A model generated the notes under the pieces. That model was not told the origin of the DNA. It searched no databases and saw only the letters and a list, made by a program, of their open reading frames with translations. A program made the translations under genes and the position numbers. From positions 1 to 12,204 of the forward strand of contig JAEDIV010000080.1 of the NCBI GenBank assembly GCA_016296675.1: 12,204 nucleotides of DNA, given 5' to 3'. Origin of the DNA: Clostridia bacterium (GTDB lineage Bacteria > Bacillota > Clostridia > Christensenellales > Aristaeellaceae). Shown in pieces: positions 1-6,496 of this stretch. The number at the start of each line of letters is the position of its first letter. The first letter of the stretch is position 1.

Positions 1-11
1 GTGAAAACGCG

Positions 12-40
12 CGATTTTGCCGTACATGCCGCCAAAATCG
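12..40. repeat. Hairpin at the outer edge of the left intergenic repeat
   Basis: CGATTTTG (12-19) is the exact reverse complement of CAAAATCG (33-40), leaving a 13-base loop. The right arm belongs to the repeat that recurs inverted at the right end of the window, where only one arm is inside the window. The hairpin therefore probably belongs to the repeat and the right copy is cut by the window edge. No gene is visible in 1-203. Confidence 0.5.
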
Positions 41-104
41 ATTGAAAATGGAGAGGAAGTGCGCTCCCTCTCCATACCTCTCCCGGAGGTTTGTTGATGA
101 TCTG
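24..104 (+). repeat. Left copy of 81-bp inverted terminal-type intergenic repeat
   Basis: These 81 bases match the reverse complement of 12124-12204 without gaps and with four differences (at 57, 75, 85 and 87), about 95 percent identity. The copy contains two hairpins: 48-75, a 12-pair stem ATGGAGAGG...CCTCTCCAT around loop TGCG with one mismatch (A57 against C66), and 76-90, ACCTC/GAGGT. It is an untranslated, multiply folded intergenic element. A MITE-like or REP-like identity is inference. It ends just before the second structured module at 104-150. Confidence 0.85.
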
Positions 105-150
105 GGCTCTCCCTTTGGGAGAGCTGTCGCCGAAGGCGGCTGAGAGGGCC
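104..150 (+). repeat. GC-rich double-hairpin intergenic repeat module
   Basis: CTCTCCC (107-113) and GGGAGAG (117-123) form a 7-pair stem with loop TTT. GTCGCC (126-131) and GGCGGC (135-140) form a 6-pair stem with loop GAA and one G-T pair. An alternative outer stem pairs 105-111 with 144-150. The pattern GGGAGAGCTGTC...CTGAGAGGG resembles intergenic repeats I remember from gut Clostridia, and a degenerate relative lies at 3311-3367. No T-run follows, so I do not call it an intrinsic terminator. Confidence 0.6.
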
Positions 151-190
151 GTTACCTTTCAATTTCAAAATCATAAAACACCACGATATC

Positions 191-196
191 GGAGGT
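191..196 (+). promoter_or_regulatory. Ribosome binding site of the alpha-mannosidase gene
   Basis: GGAGGT ends seven bases before the ATG at 204. It fixes that start codon. I see no convincing -35/-10 pair between 150 and 190. Confidence 0.8.
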
Positions 197-203
197 AGAT
201 TTC

Positions 204-3200
204 ATGCTGACAGTCAGAGGCTTTGAGCAGACCCGAAACAAGCTTTCCCGTTTTGCGGACACCCTTTATGCGCGTTTGTTTACGCCTGTGGGACAGGCCG
301 AAAACCTTCGGATTTATGAAACCAAGAAACCGCTTCACGAAATTCCGGGCGACGAGATGTTTTCGGGCATATCCGGCCGCGAAAAGTGGGGCGGCGAGGG
401 CGTTTACGGCTGGTTCAAGGGCGAATTTACCGTGCCTGCGGAATTGGACGGAAAGGCACTTTACCTTTATCCCAGAATGGACGCGTATGAGGGCACGCTT
501 TGGGTGAACGGGCGGATTCACTCGAATTTTGCCGCGAAGTTTGTGGAAGGATCGCACGGAAACCATTACTGCAACAGAATTACCGCATGCGCCAAAGCGG
601 GGGAGACGTTCTCCTTTGCGCTTGAAAACTATGCGTTTCACGACATGCCCGGCACTCAGCCGCTGTTTTATGAAACTTTTTCTTCTTATTTATATAAGAT
701 GGGCGGCATGGATATCTGCGTGCGCGACGACGAGATTCTCGATTTCCTGTTTGATTTAAAAACGGTTCTGTCGCTTGAAAAGGCGCTGCCGGATACTTCT
801 TTCAGAAAAGCGGAAATTCAGAATGCGATGTACACGATGCATCTTAATCTTTTCTACGATCCCGCGACGTGCACGAAGGACGAGTTTTATGCGGGACTTC
901 GCAGCGTTTCGCCGATCCTGAAAAGCGTTTTATCCAAGCAAAACGGCGAGGGCGCGCCGTTTGTGGGCCTGATCGGACACAGTCACATGGACACGGCGTG
1001 GCTCTGGCCGATACTGGAGACCGAGAAAAAGTGCGCGCGCACATATGCCAATCAGCTGAATCTCATGGACGAATATCCTGAATACAAATTTGTTCAGTCC
1101 TCAGCCTATCACGGCGAAATGATCCGAAAGAACAATCCCGATCTGTTTAAGCGTATTCAAAAGGCCGTGGCTGACGGCAAATACGAGCCCAACGGCGGCG
1201 TATGGGTTGAGTGCGACTGCAACCTGACCGGCGGCGAATACATGATCCGCCAGTTCCTGTGGGGACAGCGGTTTACGAGAAAATATTTCAATTACACCTC
1301 CGATTGCTTCTGGCTGCCGGACACGTTCGGCTATTCCTATGCGATTCCGCAGATCATGAAGGGCTGCGGCGTTAACTATTTCCTGACCACCAAAATGGCC
1401 TGGAACGACACCAACCGTTTCCCCTACACATCCTTCTACTGGCAGGGCATCGACGGAACGCGGGTGCTCACGCATCTGAACCGCACCCACATCGGCCCGA
1501 ACCCCGAGACGCTTCATGAAATCACGGACGGCACGGACGCGATCATGGAAAAACGCGTGAGCGATATGCGCCTTCTCTCCTTCGGACGCGGAGACGGCGG
1601 CGGCGGCCCGGAATTTGAGATGCTGGAAATGGCCAGAAGGCTTCAGAATCTTTCCGGCGTTCCCGAAAGCCGGTATGTGACGGTTTCCGAATTCATGAAG
1701 GATCTTGAAAGCAGCATTTACGACCCCAGCGTGTATGCGGGCGAAATGTATCTGGAACTGCACCGTGGGACGCTTACCAATCAGTCTGAAATCAAGAAAA
1801 ACAACCGCGACTGCGAAATCGCAATTCACGATCTTGAACTTGTAACCGTCATGGACGCGGTCAAAAAAGGGAAAGCAGCGGACGGCGAAAAGATTTATCC
1901 GCTTTTAAATGATCTCCTCGTCCGCCAGTTCCACGACATTCTTCCCGGCACCTGTATCCACTCGGTTCACGAGGAAGCCAAGCGCGTTGTGAGAAACGCA
2001 GTTTTGAAGGCAAGGGAAGAGACAAAAGCGCTTACCGGGAAAGCTGAGGAAAACGAAATCGCGCTTACGAATACCTTGTCCTTTAAGCGAAACGACACTT
2101 TGCACATTGAGTGCGGGCTTTCCGGCGTTGAGAACCATGCCTCTCAGAAATACACCGACCTTTTCGGCAAAAACCGCCTTGCGGTTTCGGGCGTGGAAAT
2201 ACCGGCGTTTGCGTCGGTTATGCTGAAAGCGGGAACAGGCGCTGGAGAATCGCCGTTTGTATACGACGGAAATACGATCAGAACGCCTTTTGCGGAAATT
2301 GTGTTTGACAAAAACGGCTTTATCGCATCCATGAAGGATCTTTCAAACGGCAGAGAGCTCGTGGGCGGCCTTCCTTTCAACACTTTCCTGATGGCGGAAG
2401 ACCTGCCGGCCGCATGGGACAACTGGGACATCGACGCGGACGAAGAGGAAAAGTTTGCGCCGGCGGGCGAGCTTGTCAGCCGCGAAGTAGTGTCGGACGG
2501 CGCGGTCGAGATGCGCATCCGCTCCAAGTATAAGCTTTCCGAAAAGAGCTTTATCGAGCAGGATATGGTGTTTGACGCGCATTCGCCCCTTATTACCTTT
2601 GAAACCATCATCGACTGGCAGGAGGAGCATCGTTTCCTAAAGACAGCCTTTGACACCGCTCTTCATGCCGACGGCGTGCGCAGTGAAATCCAGTTCGGCC
2701 ATATCCGCCGCTCCAACCACCGCTCTACCGACGTTGAAAAGGCCAGATTTGAAATCTGCAACCATAAATACAGCGATCTGAGCGAACTCAATTACGGCCT
2801 TGCCCTGTTAAACGACAGCAAATACGGCCTGTCCGTAAACGAAGGCAGCATGCGCTTATCGCTCCACAAGGGCGGCATGCTCCCCGACAGCGCGGGCGAC
2901 AAGGGCAGACATTACACCCGATATGCGATCCTCACTCACGCGGAGGGCTTCGGCGCAAAGAGCGTCATTCAGCCCGCATATGCATTCAACTATTTGCCTG
3001 TCCAGGGCTTCATGGCGGATCATCCGCTGGTCACGGTCGATAAGGACAACATCATCATCGAATCCGTAAAGCCCATGGAGGACAAGGAAAACGCCTATAT
3101 CCTGCGCCTTTATGACGCGGCAGGCGATTATTCAAAGGTGAATATCTCCTTCGGGCACGAGGTCAAGCGAATGAGCGTGTGCAATATGCTGGAGGAAGAA

Positions 3201-3272
3201 AAGGAAGCTGTGCTTGACAGTGCGCTCACCTTCAAGCCCTTTGAGATCAAGACAATTAAGGTTGAATACTGA
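204..3272 (+). CDS. GH38 alpha-mannosidase, cytoplasmic
   Basis: A 1022-residue glycoside hydrolase of family 38, which removes alpha-linked mannose from oligosaccharides or N-glycan fragments with retention of configuration and a zinc ion. Residues about 60-160 look like the N-terminal beta-sandwich of bacterial family members. The catalytic block begins with GHSHMDTAWLWP (258-269), in which H261 and D263 are the expected zinc ligands. GGVWVECDCN (331-340) aligns with the nucleophile motif, making D338 the likely nucleophile. FWLPDTFGYS (369-378) and QFHDILPG (575-582, H577) are also family hallmarks. Length is normal for the family. There is no signal peptide, so it should act on imported sugars. 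No transporter or other glycosidase is adjacent. Substrate linkage (alpha-1,2, 1,3 or 1,6) cannot be read from the sequence. Confidence 0.95.
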   Translation: MLTVRGFEQTRNKLSRFADTLYARLFTPVGQAENLRIYETKKPLHEIPGDEMFSGISGREKWGGEGVYGWFKGEFTVPAELDGKALYLYPRMDAYEGTLWVNGRIHSNFAAKFVEGSHGNHYCNRITACAKAGETFSFALENYAFHDMPGTQPLFYETFSSYLYKMGGMDICVRDDEILDFLFDLKTVLSLEKALPDTSFRKAEIQNAMYTMHLNLFYDPATCTKDEFYAGLRSVSPILKSVLSKQNGEGAPFVGLIGHSHMDTAWLWPILETEKKCARTYANQLNLMDEYPEYKFVQSSAYHGEMIRKNNPDLFKRIQKAVADGKYEPNGGVWVECDCNLTGGEYMIRQFLWGQRFTRKYFNYTSDCFWLPDTFGYSYAIPQIMKGCGVNYFLTTKMAWNDTNRFPYTSFYWQGIDGTRVLTHLNRTHIGPNPETLHEITDGTDAIMEKRVSDMRLLSFGRGDGGGGPEFEMLEMARRLQNLSGVPESRYVTVSEFMKDLESSIYDPSVYAGEMYLELHRGTLTNQSEIKKNNRDCEIAIHDLELVTVMDAVKKGKAADGEKIYPLLNDLLVRQFHDILPGTCIHSVHEEAKRVVRNAVLKAREETKALTGKAEENEIALTNTLSFKRNDTLHIECGLSGVENHASQKYTDLFGKNRLAVSGVEIPAFASVMLKAGTGAGESPFVYDGNTIRTPFAEIVFDKNGFIASMKDLSNGRELVGGLPFNTFLMAEDLPAAWDNWDIDADEEEKFAPAGELVSREVVSDGAVEMRIRSKYKLSEKSFIEQDMVFDAHSPLITFETIIDWQEEHRFLKTAFDTALHADGVRSEIQFGHIRRSNHRSTDVEKARFEICNHKYSDLSELNYGLALLNDSKYGLSVNEGSMRLSLHKGGMLPDSAGDKGRHYTRYAILTHAEGFGAKSVIQPAYAFNYLPVQGFMADHPLVTVDKDNIIIESVKPMEDKENAYILRLYDAAGDYSKVNISFGHEVKRMSVCNMLEEEKEAVLDSALTFKPFEIKTIKVEY

Positions 3273-3524
3273 TTTTAAGGGATAACTCGCATCATTCACA
3301 TGCTGCCAAAAGGCTCGTATGTAGCAAAGGGAGCTGTCAAGATCGAAAATTCTGACGGAGGGATTGCTGTAGCCGTATTGATTTGAACCAAATGTATTTA
3401 AGAAAAGCATTCGTTTTGCGTCAGGAGCAAGCCCCCGCCCTGCGATGGGCGCGTACATATTTAAAAACAGCCCGGAATGGCAAGCAGGCTGTTCCGGCGG
3501 CGGAATTTCCAATCAGGAGACATC
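3273..3524 (+). other. Intergenic stretch with repeat-like sequence and no supported gene
   Basis: The 252 bases between the mannosidase and the transporter remnant hold a degenerate structured repeat (3311-3367) and a hairpin AACAGCC/GGCTGTT (3466-3472 with 3487-3493). One open frame from about 3381 would encode ...SPRPAMGAYIFKNSPEW... and ends by overlapping the ATG at 3525. It lacks a start codon with a ribosome binding site. I have a memory impression that similar peptides are annotated spuriously in many Clostridia, which would make this a second intergenic repeat. Confidence 0.5.
3311..3367 (+). repeat. Degenerate relative of the left-end hairpin repeat
   Basis: GGCTC (3312-3316), GGGAGCTGTC (3329-3338) and TGACGGAGGGATT (3353-3365) occur in the same order as GGCTCTC, GGGAGAGCTGTC and CTGAGAGGG of the module at 104-150. 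Arms TGTCA (3335-3339) and TGACG (3353-3357) can pair around a 13-base loop. I judge this a diverged copy of the same family; primary identity is only partial. Confidence 0.4.
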
Positions 3525-3809
3525 ATGAAAAAACATTTTCCCATTTTCTGTGCGTTTCCGGCGGCGGTTTTGTATGCCTTGAACGCGCCGGTTTCCAAGC
3601 TTCTTTTAAAAAGCGTTCCGCCCACGATGATGGCTGCGTTTCTGTATCTGGGCGCGGCGCGGACCAGCGCGTATTATGCGGTTCAGCCGTTTATCGGCGC
3701 GGCGCTTTCGCTCATTTTCTTAAGAACCCTTCCGGGCGCGCTGTTCTATCCGGCGCTTCTGCTTATGATTTTCGGAACCTGTCTTCTGGTAGGCGATCAA
3801 AAGGAATAA
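3525..3809 (+). pseudogene. DMT/EamA-family transporter remnant with internal deletion
   Basis: A 94-residue reading frame made of the two ends of a transporter that is normally about 300 residues with ten membrane segments. Residues 1-44 match the start of a clostridial EamA-type permease (first membrane segment, then the PPTMMAAFLYLGA entry to the second). Residues 45-94 match its end (ARTSAYYAVQPFIGAALSLIFL and the last hydrophobic segment). About 200 residues between them are missing, in frame. The junction falls at LGA (codons 3648-3656), a tripeptide I would expect at both break points, which suggests deletion between short direct repeats. AGGAGA at 3515-3520 supports the ATG at 3525. 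It cannot work as a normal DMT carrier; a role as a three-helix small membrane protein cannot be excluded. Confidence 0.75.
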
Positions 3810-3822
3810 AAGGAGAAAACAA

Positions 3823-3996
3823 ATGGAAACGAGATTTTATGAAGTGGCCCGGATCGACGGGGACTATGCGTATTTAAGGCGCACCGACAAAATGGAGGAA
3901 GAACTTTTCATCGTTGCCCGCGCGCTTTTGCCCGAGGCAATCGACGAGGGAACGAAGCTCAAATACGAATGGCTTCAGTACGAGATTATCAATTAA
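3823..3996 (+). CDS. Small DUF3006-like protein (57 residues)
   Basis: The ATG at 3823 follows AGGAG (3811-3815) by seven bases, and the frame runs 57 codons to TAA at 3994-3996. The sequence starts METRFYEVARIDGDYAYLRR, has an acidic stretch at 23-28 and then VARALLPEAIDEGTKLKYE. The order (D)RIDGDYAYL, then LLPE, then (E)GTKLKYE, resembles the small one-domain DUF3006 proteins, whose function is unknown. There is no signal peptide or membrane segment. It starts 13 bases after the transporter remnant and was probably co-transcribed with it. Family assignment is from motif memory only; that it is a real gene is better supported by the ribosome binding site and its protein-like composition. 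Confidence 0.65.
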   Translation: METRFYEVARIDGDYAYLRRTDKMEEELFIVARALLPEAIDEGTKLKYEWLQYEIIN

Positions 3997-4095
3997 ACAT
4001 ATTTGTTTCTGTTAAGCCTGCAGGGCGGGGGGGTGGTCTCTCCCCGCGATTTGAAAGTATTATCTTTGGAAATTCATGAAACTGGAGGAAAACCC
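3997..4095 (+). other. Short spacer with G-run hairpin before the Nif3 gene
   Basis: GCGGGG (4025-4030) pairs with CCCCGC (4042-4047) around an 11-base loop that includes the end of a seven-G run (4027-4033). No T-run follows, so it is a weak candidate for a structural barrier or attenuator. GGAGG (4084-4088) is the ribosome binding site of the next gene. No clear promoter is visible. Confidence 0.35.
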
Positions 4096-4881
4096 ATGAA
4101 AGCCATCGATGTCATGAACGAACTTTTTTCCTGGGCGCCGGGCGATTATTCAAAGACCTGCGACACCTTAAAGGCGGGATCGCCCGATAAGGAGGTCAAA
4201 AAGGTGGCGGTTTGCTGTTTTCCTGAAGTGAATGCGATCAAGGCGGCGGCCGAGTGGGGCGCGGATCTGTTCATCACCCACGAGCCGATGTATTTTGACC
4301 ACTGGGATAAAGATCCTGTTCTTCCTGCCGCAAAGGCAAAAAAGGAATTGGTCGAGAAAACCGGCATGACGGTTTACCGCTATCACGATCATCCGCATAT
4401 GGCGCCGGTTGACCTGATCTGCGCGGGCGAACTGGAATCGCTCGGTTTAAAGGGCAAATATGAGCGCAGAATGGGTCTTGGACAAAATCATTATACGCTG
4501 GATACGCCCATTACGCCCCGGGAACTTGCCAAACGCATTGAAGAGAAACTGGACGTTGCGCATGTGCGCATTTCAGGCGTGACGGATGAACCTGCGACAA
4601 ATTTGTCTCTTGGCTGGGGCGCGCCCGGCGGCATCATGGAGGAGCTTTCCAATGATGAAACGGAAATTGTGGTCGTAGGCGAATGCTGCGAATGGCAGTT
4701 TGCCGAATACGCGCGCGATGCGGCGCAGCTGGGCTTTAAAAAATCGCTGCTTCTGGTCGGCCACTGCGGAAGCGAGCGCGACGGCATGAAATATATTGCC
4801 TCTCTTTTAAAGGAAAAACTCCCATTTCTTGAGGTCAAATATATTGAAAGCCGGGAAGTATATACGTATCCGGAAAAATAA
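4096..4881 (+). CDS. Nif3-like dinuclear metal centre protein
   Basis: A 261-residue member of the Nif3/YbgI family (often annotated GTP cyclohydrolase 1 type 2 homolog). The family forms toroidal hexamers with two metal ions per subunit; its physiological reaction is unsettled. Visible ligand motifs are ITHEP (60-64), HDHPH (97-101) and VGHCGSERDGM (221-231), giving H62, H97/D98, H223 and E227 as likely metal ligands. The usual second histidine of the THHP motif is replaced by glutamate (E63). I chose the ATG at 4096 because GGAGG lies seven bases upstream and the conserved N-terminus MKAIDVMNELF begins there; the frame stays open to 4003 but that extension is not family-like. It is soluble and cytoplasmic. 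Its gene is followed by a terminator, so it is separate from the acetylation operon. Confidence 0.88.
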   Translation: MKAIDVMNELFSWAPGDYSKTCDTLKAGSPDKEVKKVAVCCFPEVNAIKAAAEWGADLFITHEPMYFDHWDKDPVLPAAKAKKELVEKTGMTVYRYHDHPHMAPVDLICAGELESLGLKGKYERRMGLGQNHYTLDTPITPRELAKRIEEKLDVAHVRISGVTDEPATNLSLGWGAPGGIMEELSNDETEIVVVGECCEWQFAEYARDAAQLGFKKSLLLVGHCGSERDGMKYIASLLKEKLPFLEVKYIESREVYTYPEK

Positions 4882-4890
4882 CCCTGTGAT

Positions 4891-4922
4891 AAAAGAGACT
4901 GCGTGAAGATGCGGTCTCTTTT
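4891..4922 (+). terminator. Intrinsic terminator after the Nif3 gene
   Basis: AAAAGAGACTGCG (4891-4903) pairs with TGCGGTCTCTTTT (4910-4922) around the loop TGAAGA. The 13-pair stem includes two G-T pairs. The U-run is short (TTTT, then GCTTTG). It lies ten bases after the Nif3 stop and before the next promoter. Confidence 0.7.
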
Positions 4923-5000
4923 GCTTTGCCTCATAGGGTTTTGTGTGAGACTCTTTGGCTAAAATCGGGTTAATAAGTATCGGCAGGCGGATTTTGCATA

Positions 5001-5029
5001 TTAACAAATTTCTGTTTTTCGGTTATAAT
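5001..5029 (+). promoter_or_regulatory. Sigma-A-type promoter for the MBOAT-DHHW-RCC1 operon
   Basis: TTAACA (5001-5006) and TATAAT (5024-5029) are separated by 17 bases. The -10 box is perfect and the -35 box has one mismatch to TTGACA. Transcription would start near 5036, giving a leader of about 33 bases to the ATG at 5069, with AGAGG at 5057-5061. No operator-like dyad is obvious. Confidence 0.8.
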
Positions 5030-5068
5030 TATACTGATGGATTATTATTTTACAAAAGAGGTTGACAT

Positions 5069-6478
5069 ATGGTATTTTCAAGCCTTGCGTTTCTTCTGTA
5101 TTTTTTTCCGATCGTTCTCCTTTTTTATTTTCTTAGGAAGGATATCAAGTGGAAAAACGGCGTTCTATTGGTGACAAGTCTGTTTTTTTATGCCTGGGGC
5201 GAGCCGGTCTGGATTGTTGCTATGGTCGCTTCTACCCTGGTGAACTATTATGCGGCGCGCAGGATTGCAAAGTCGAAAAAGCAAAAAGAGCGCAGGATGT
5301 GGATGATTCTGGGCGTCAGCGTTTCTGCGGCGTTTTTGTTCATATTCAAATATGCGGCGTTTATCATCAACAGCACCTTCGGACTCGTTTCGCCCTCTCT
5401 CAGGATTCCCGTTCTTGAGCTTCCGATCGGTATTTCCTTTTACACCTTCCAGGTCATTACGTACACGGTTGACGTATACAGAAAAAAGCAGAAGGCGCAA
5501 AAGCATTTTTCCCGCCTGCTTTTGTATGTTTGCTGCTTCCCGCAGCTGATTGCAGGTCCGATTGTCCAGTATAACGATATTGCTGCTCAGCTTTCAGAGC
5601 GGAAAACCGCGCCCGATGGATTTTCACAGGGCATGGAAAGATTTATTATCGGTCTTGGAAAGAAGGTTATCTTTGCCAATATCTGCGGCGCTGCCATGAC
5701 GAAGATGCCGCTTGCAGGCGGAGGCGCGGCCTTGTCCGTGGTCGGCGCGTGGTATGCAGCGTTTTTGTACACGCTTCAGATCTATTTTGACTTCTCCGGT
5801 TATTCCGACATGGCCATTGGTATAGGAAAGATTCTGGGCTTTGAGTATAAAGAGAATTTCGATCATCCCTATGCCTCCCTTTCGGTGCGCGAATTCTGGA
5901 GAAGATGGCACATTTCGCTGGGCGCGTTCTTCAGAGACTATGTCTATATTCCTTTAGGCGGTAACCGGAAAGGCCTTATGCGCACGGTTTTCAATACTTT
6001 GGTTGTCTGGTCGCTTACGGGCTTTTGGCACGGCGCGGCATGGACATTCCTTGTATGGGGCGCGTATTACGGCATTATTCTGACGATCGATCTGCTTGGC
6101 GGAAAGAAAATCACACTAGTTCTTCCCAAGCCGGTCAACTGGCTGATCACGATGGTTCTGGTAATCATCAGTTGGGTCATCTTCTATTATCCGACGCTCG
6201 GTCAGGCGTTTCAGCATATCGGCGCCATGTTCGGAATCGGCGCAAAGTGGATAGACAGCGCGTCCCTTCAGATCATAAAGACCTATTCGTTCTTCCCCCT
6301 GATCGCGTTTATCGGAAGCCTTCCCGTTGGAAACACGATCAAGCGCATTCTGGGCGCAAGGGCGGACGGAAAAATCGTGAATACACTGCGCCTTGCATGG
6401 ATGACGGGCTGCCTGATTCTGAGCATTTTCTATCTTGTTGGTCAGAGCTACAATCCGTTTATTTACTTCCAGTTCTAA
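5069..6478 (+). CDS. MBOAT-family O-acyltransferase (AlgI/DltB-like)
   Basis: A 469-residue polytopic membrane acyltransferase of the AlgI type. Such proteins take an acyl group, usually acetyl, from a cytoplasmic donor and pass it across the membrane for transfer to an exported polysaccharide by a partner SGNH protein. Family motifs seen are MVFSSLAFLLYFFPIVLLFY at the N-terminus, LPIGISFYTFQ (118-128), FPQLIAGPIVQY (157-168), YFDFSGYSDMAIG (239-251), EFWRRWHISLGAFFRDYVYIP (275-295, H281) and SLTGFWHGAAWTF (315-327), where H321 is the expected catalytic histidine. Length is normal. It begins 40 bases after a strong promoter and ends 18 bases before the DHHW gene, the usual partner. The target glycan is not encoded nearby, so it could be a secondary cell wall polymer, capsule or teichoic acid. 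Confidence 0.94.
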   Translation: MVFSSLAFLLYFFPIVLLFYFLRKDIKWKNGVLLVTSLFFYAWGEPVWIVAMVASTLVNYYAARRIAKSKKQKERRMWMILGVSVSAAFLFIFKYAAFIINSTFGLVSPSLRIPVLELPIGISFYTFQVITYTVDVYRKKQKAQKHFSRLLLYVCCFPQLIAGPIVQYNDIAAQLSERKTAPDGFSQGMERFIIGLGKKVIFANICGAAMTKMPLAGGGAALSVVGAWYAAFLYTLQIYFDFSGYSDMAIGIGKILGFEYKENFDHPYASLSVREFWRRWHISLGAFFRDYVYIPLGGNRKGLMRTVFNTLVVWSLTGFWHGAAWTFLVWGAYYGIILTIDLLGGKKITLVLPKPVNWLITMVLVIISWVIFYYPTLGQAFQHIGAMFGIGAKWIDSASLQIIKTYSFFPLIAFIGSLPVGNTIKRILGARADGKIVNTLRLAWMTGCLILSIFYLVGQSYNPFIYFQF

Positions 6479-6496
6479 AGAAAGGGGAAGACCTAA

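Noticed and set aside
1101..1829. 242-residue open frame on the minus strand within the mannosidase gene
   Set aside because: It is antisense to the catalytic core of GH38, where the plus-strand motifs are unambiguous.
3466..3493. Hairpin AACAGCC/GGCTGTT as a terminator of the mannosidase gene
   Set aside because: The stem is short with a 14-base loop, no U-run follows, and it lies close to 200 bases after the stop.
3383..3877. 164-residue plus-strand open frame over the transporter remnant
   Set aside because: Its later half is an out-of-frame reading of the remnant and of the start of the 57-residue gene. It has no ribosome binding site.
4003..4095. N-terminal extension of the Nif3 protein from an upstream ATG
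   Set aside because: The extension crosses a seven-G run and is not family-like, and the ATG at 4096 has a strong ribosome binding site. Phase variation by the G-run was considered, but the run lies upstream of the chosen start.
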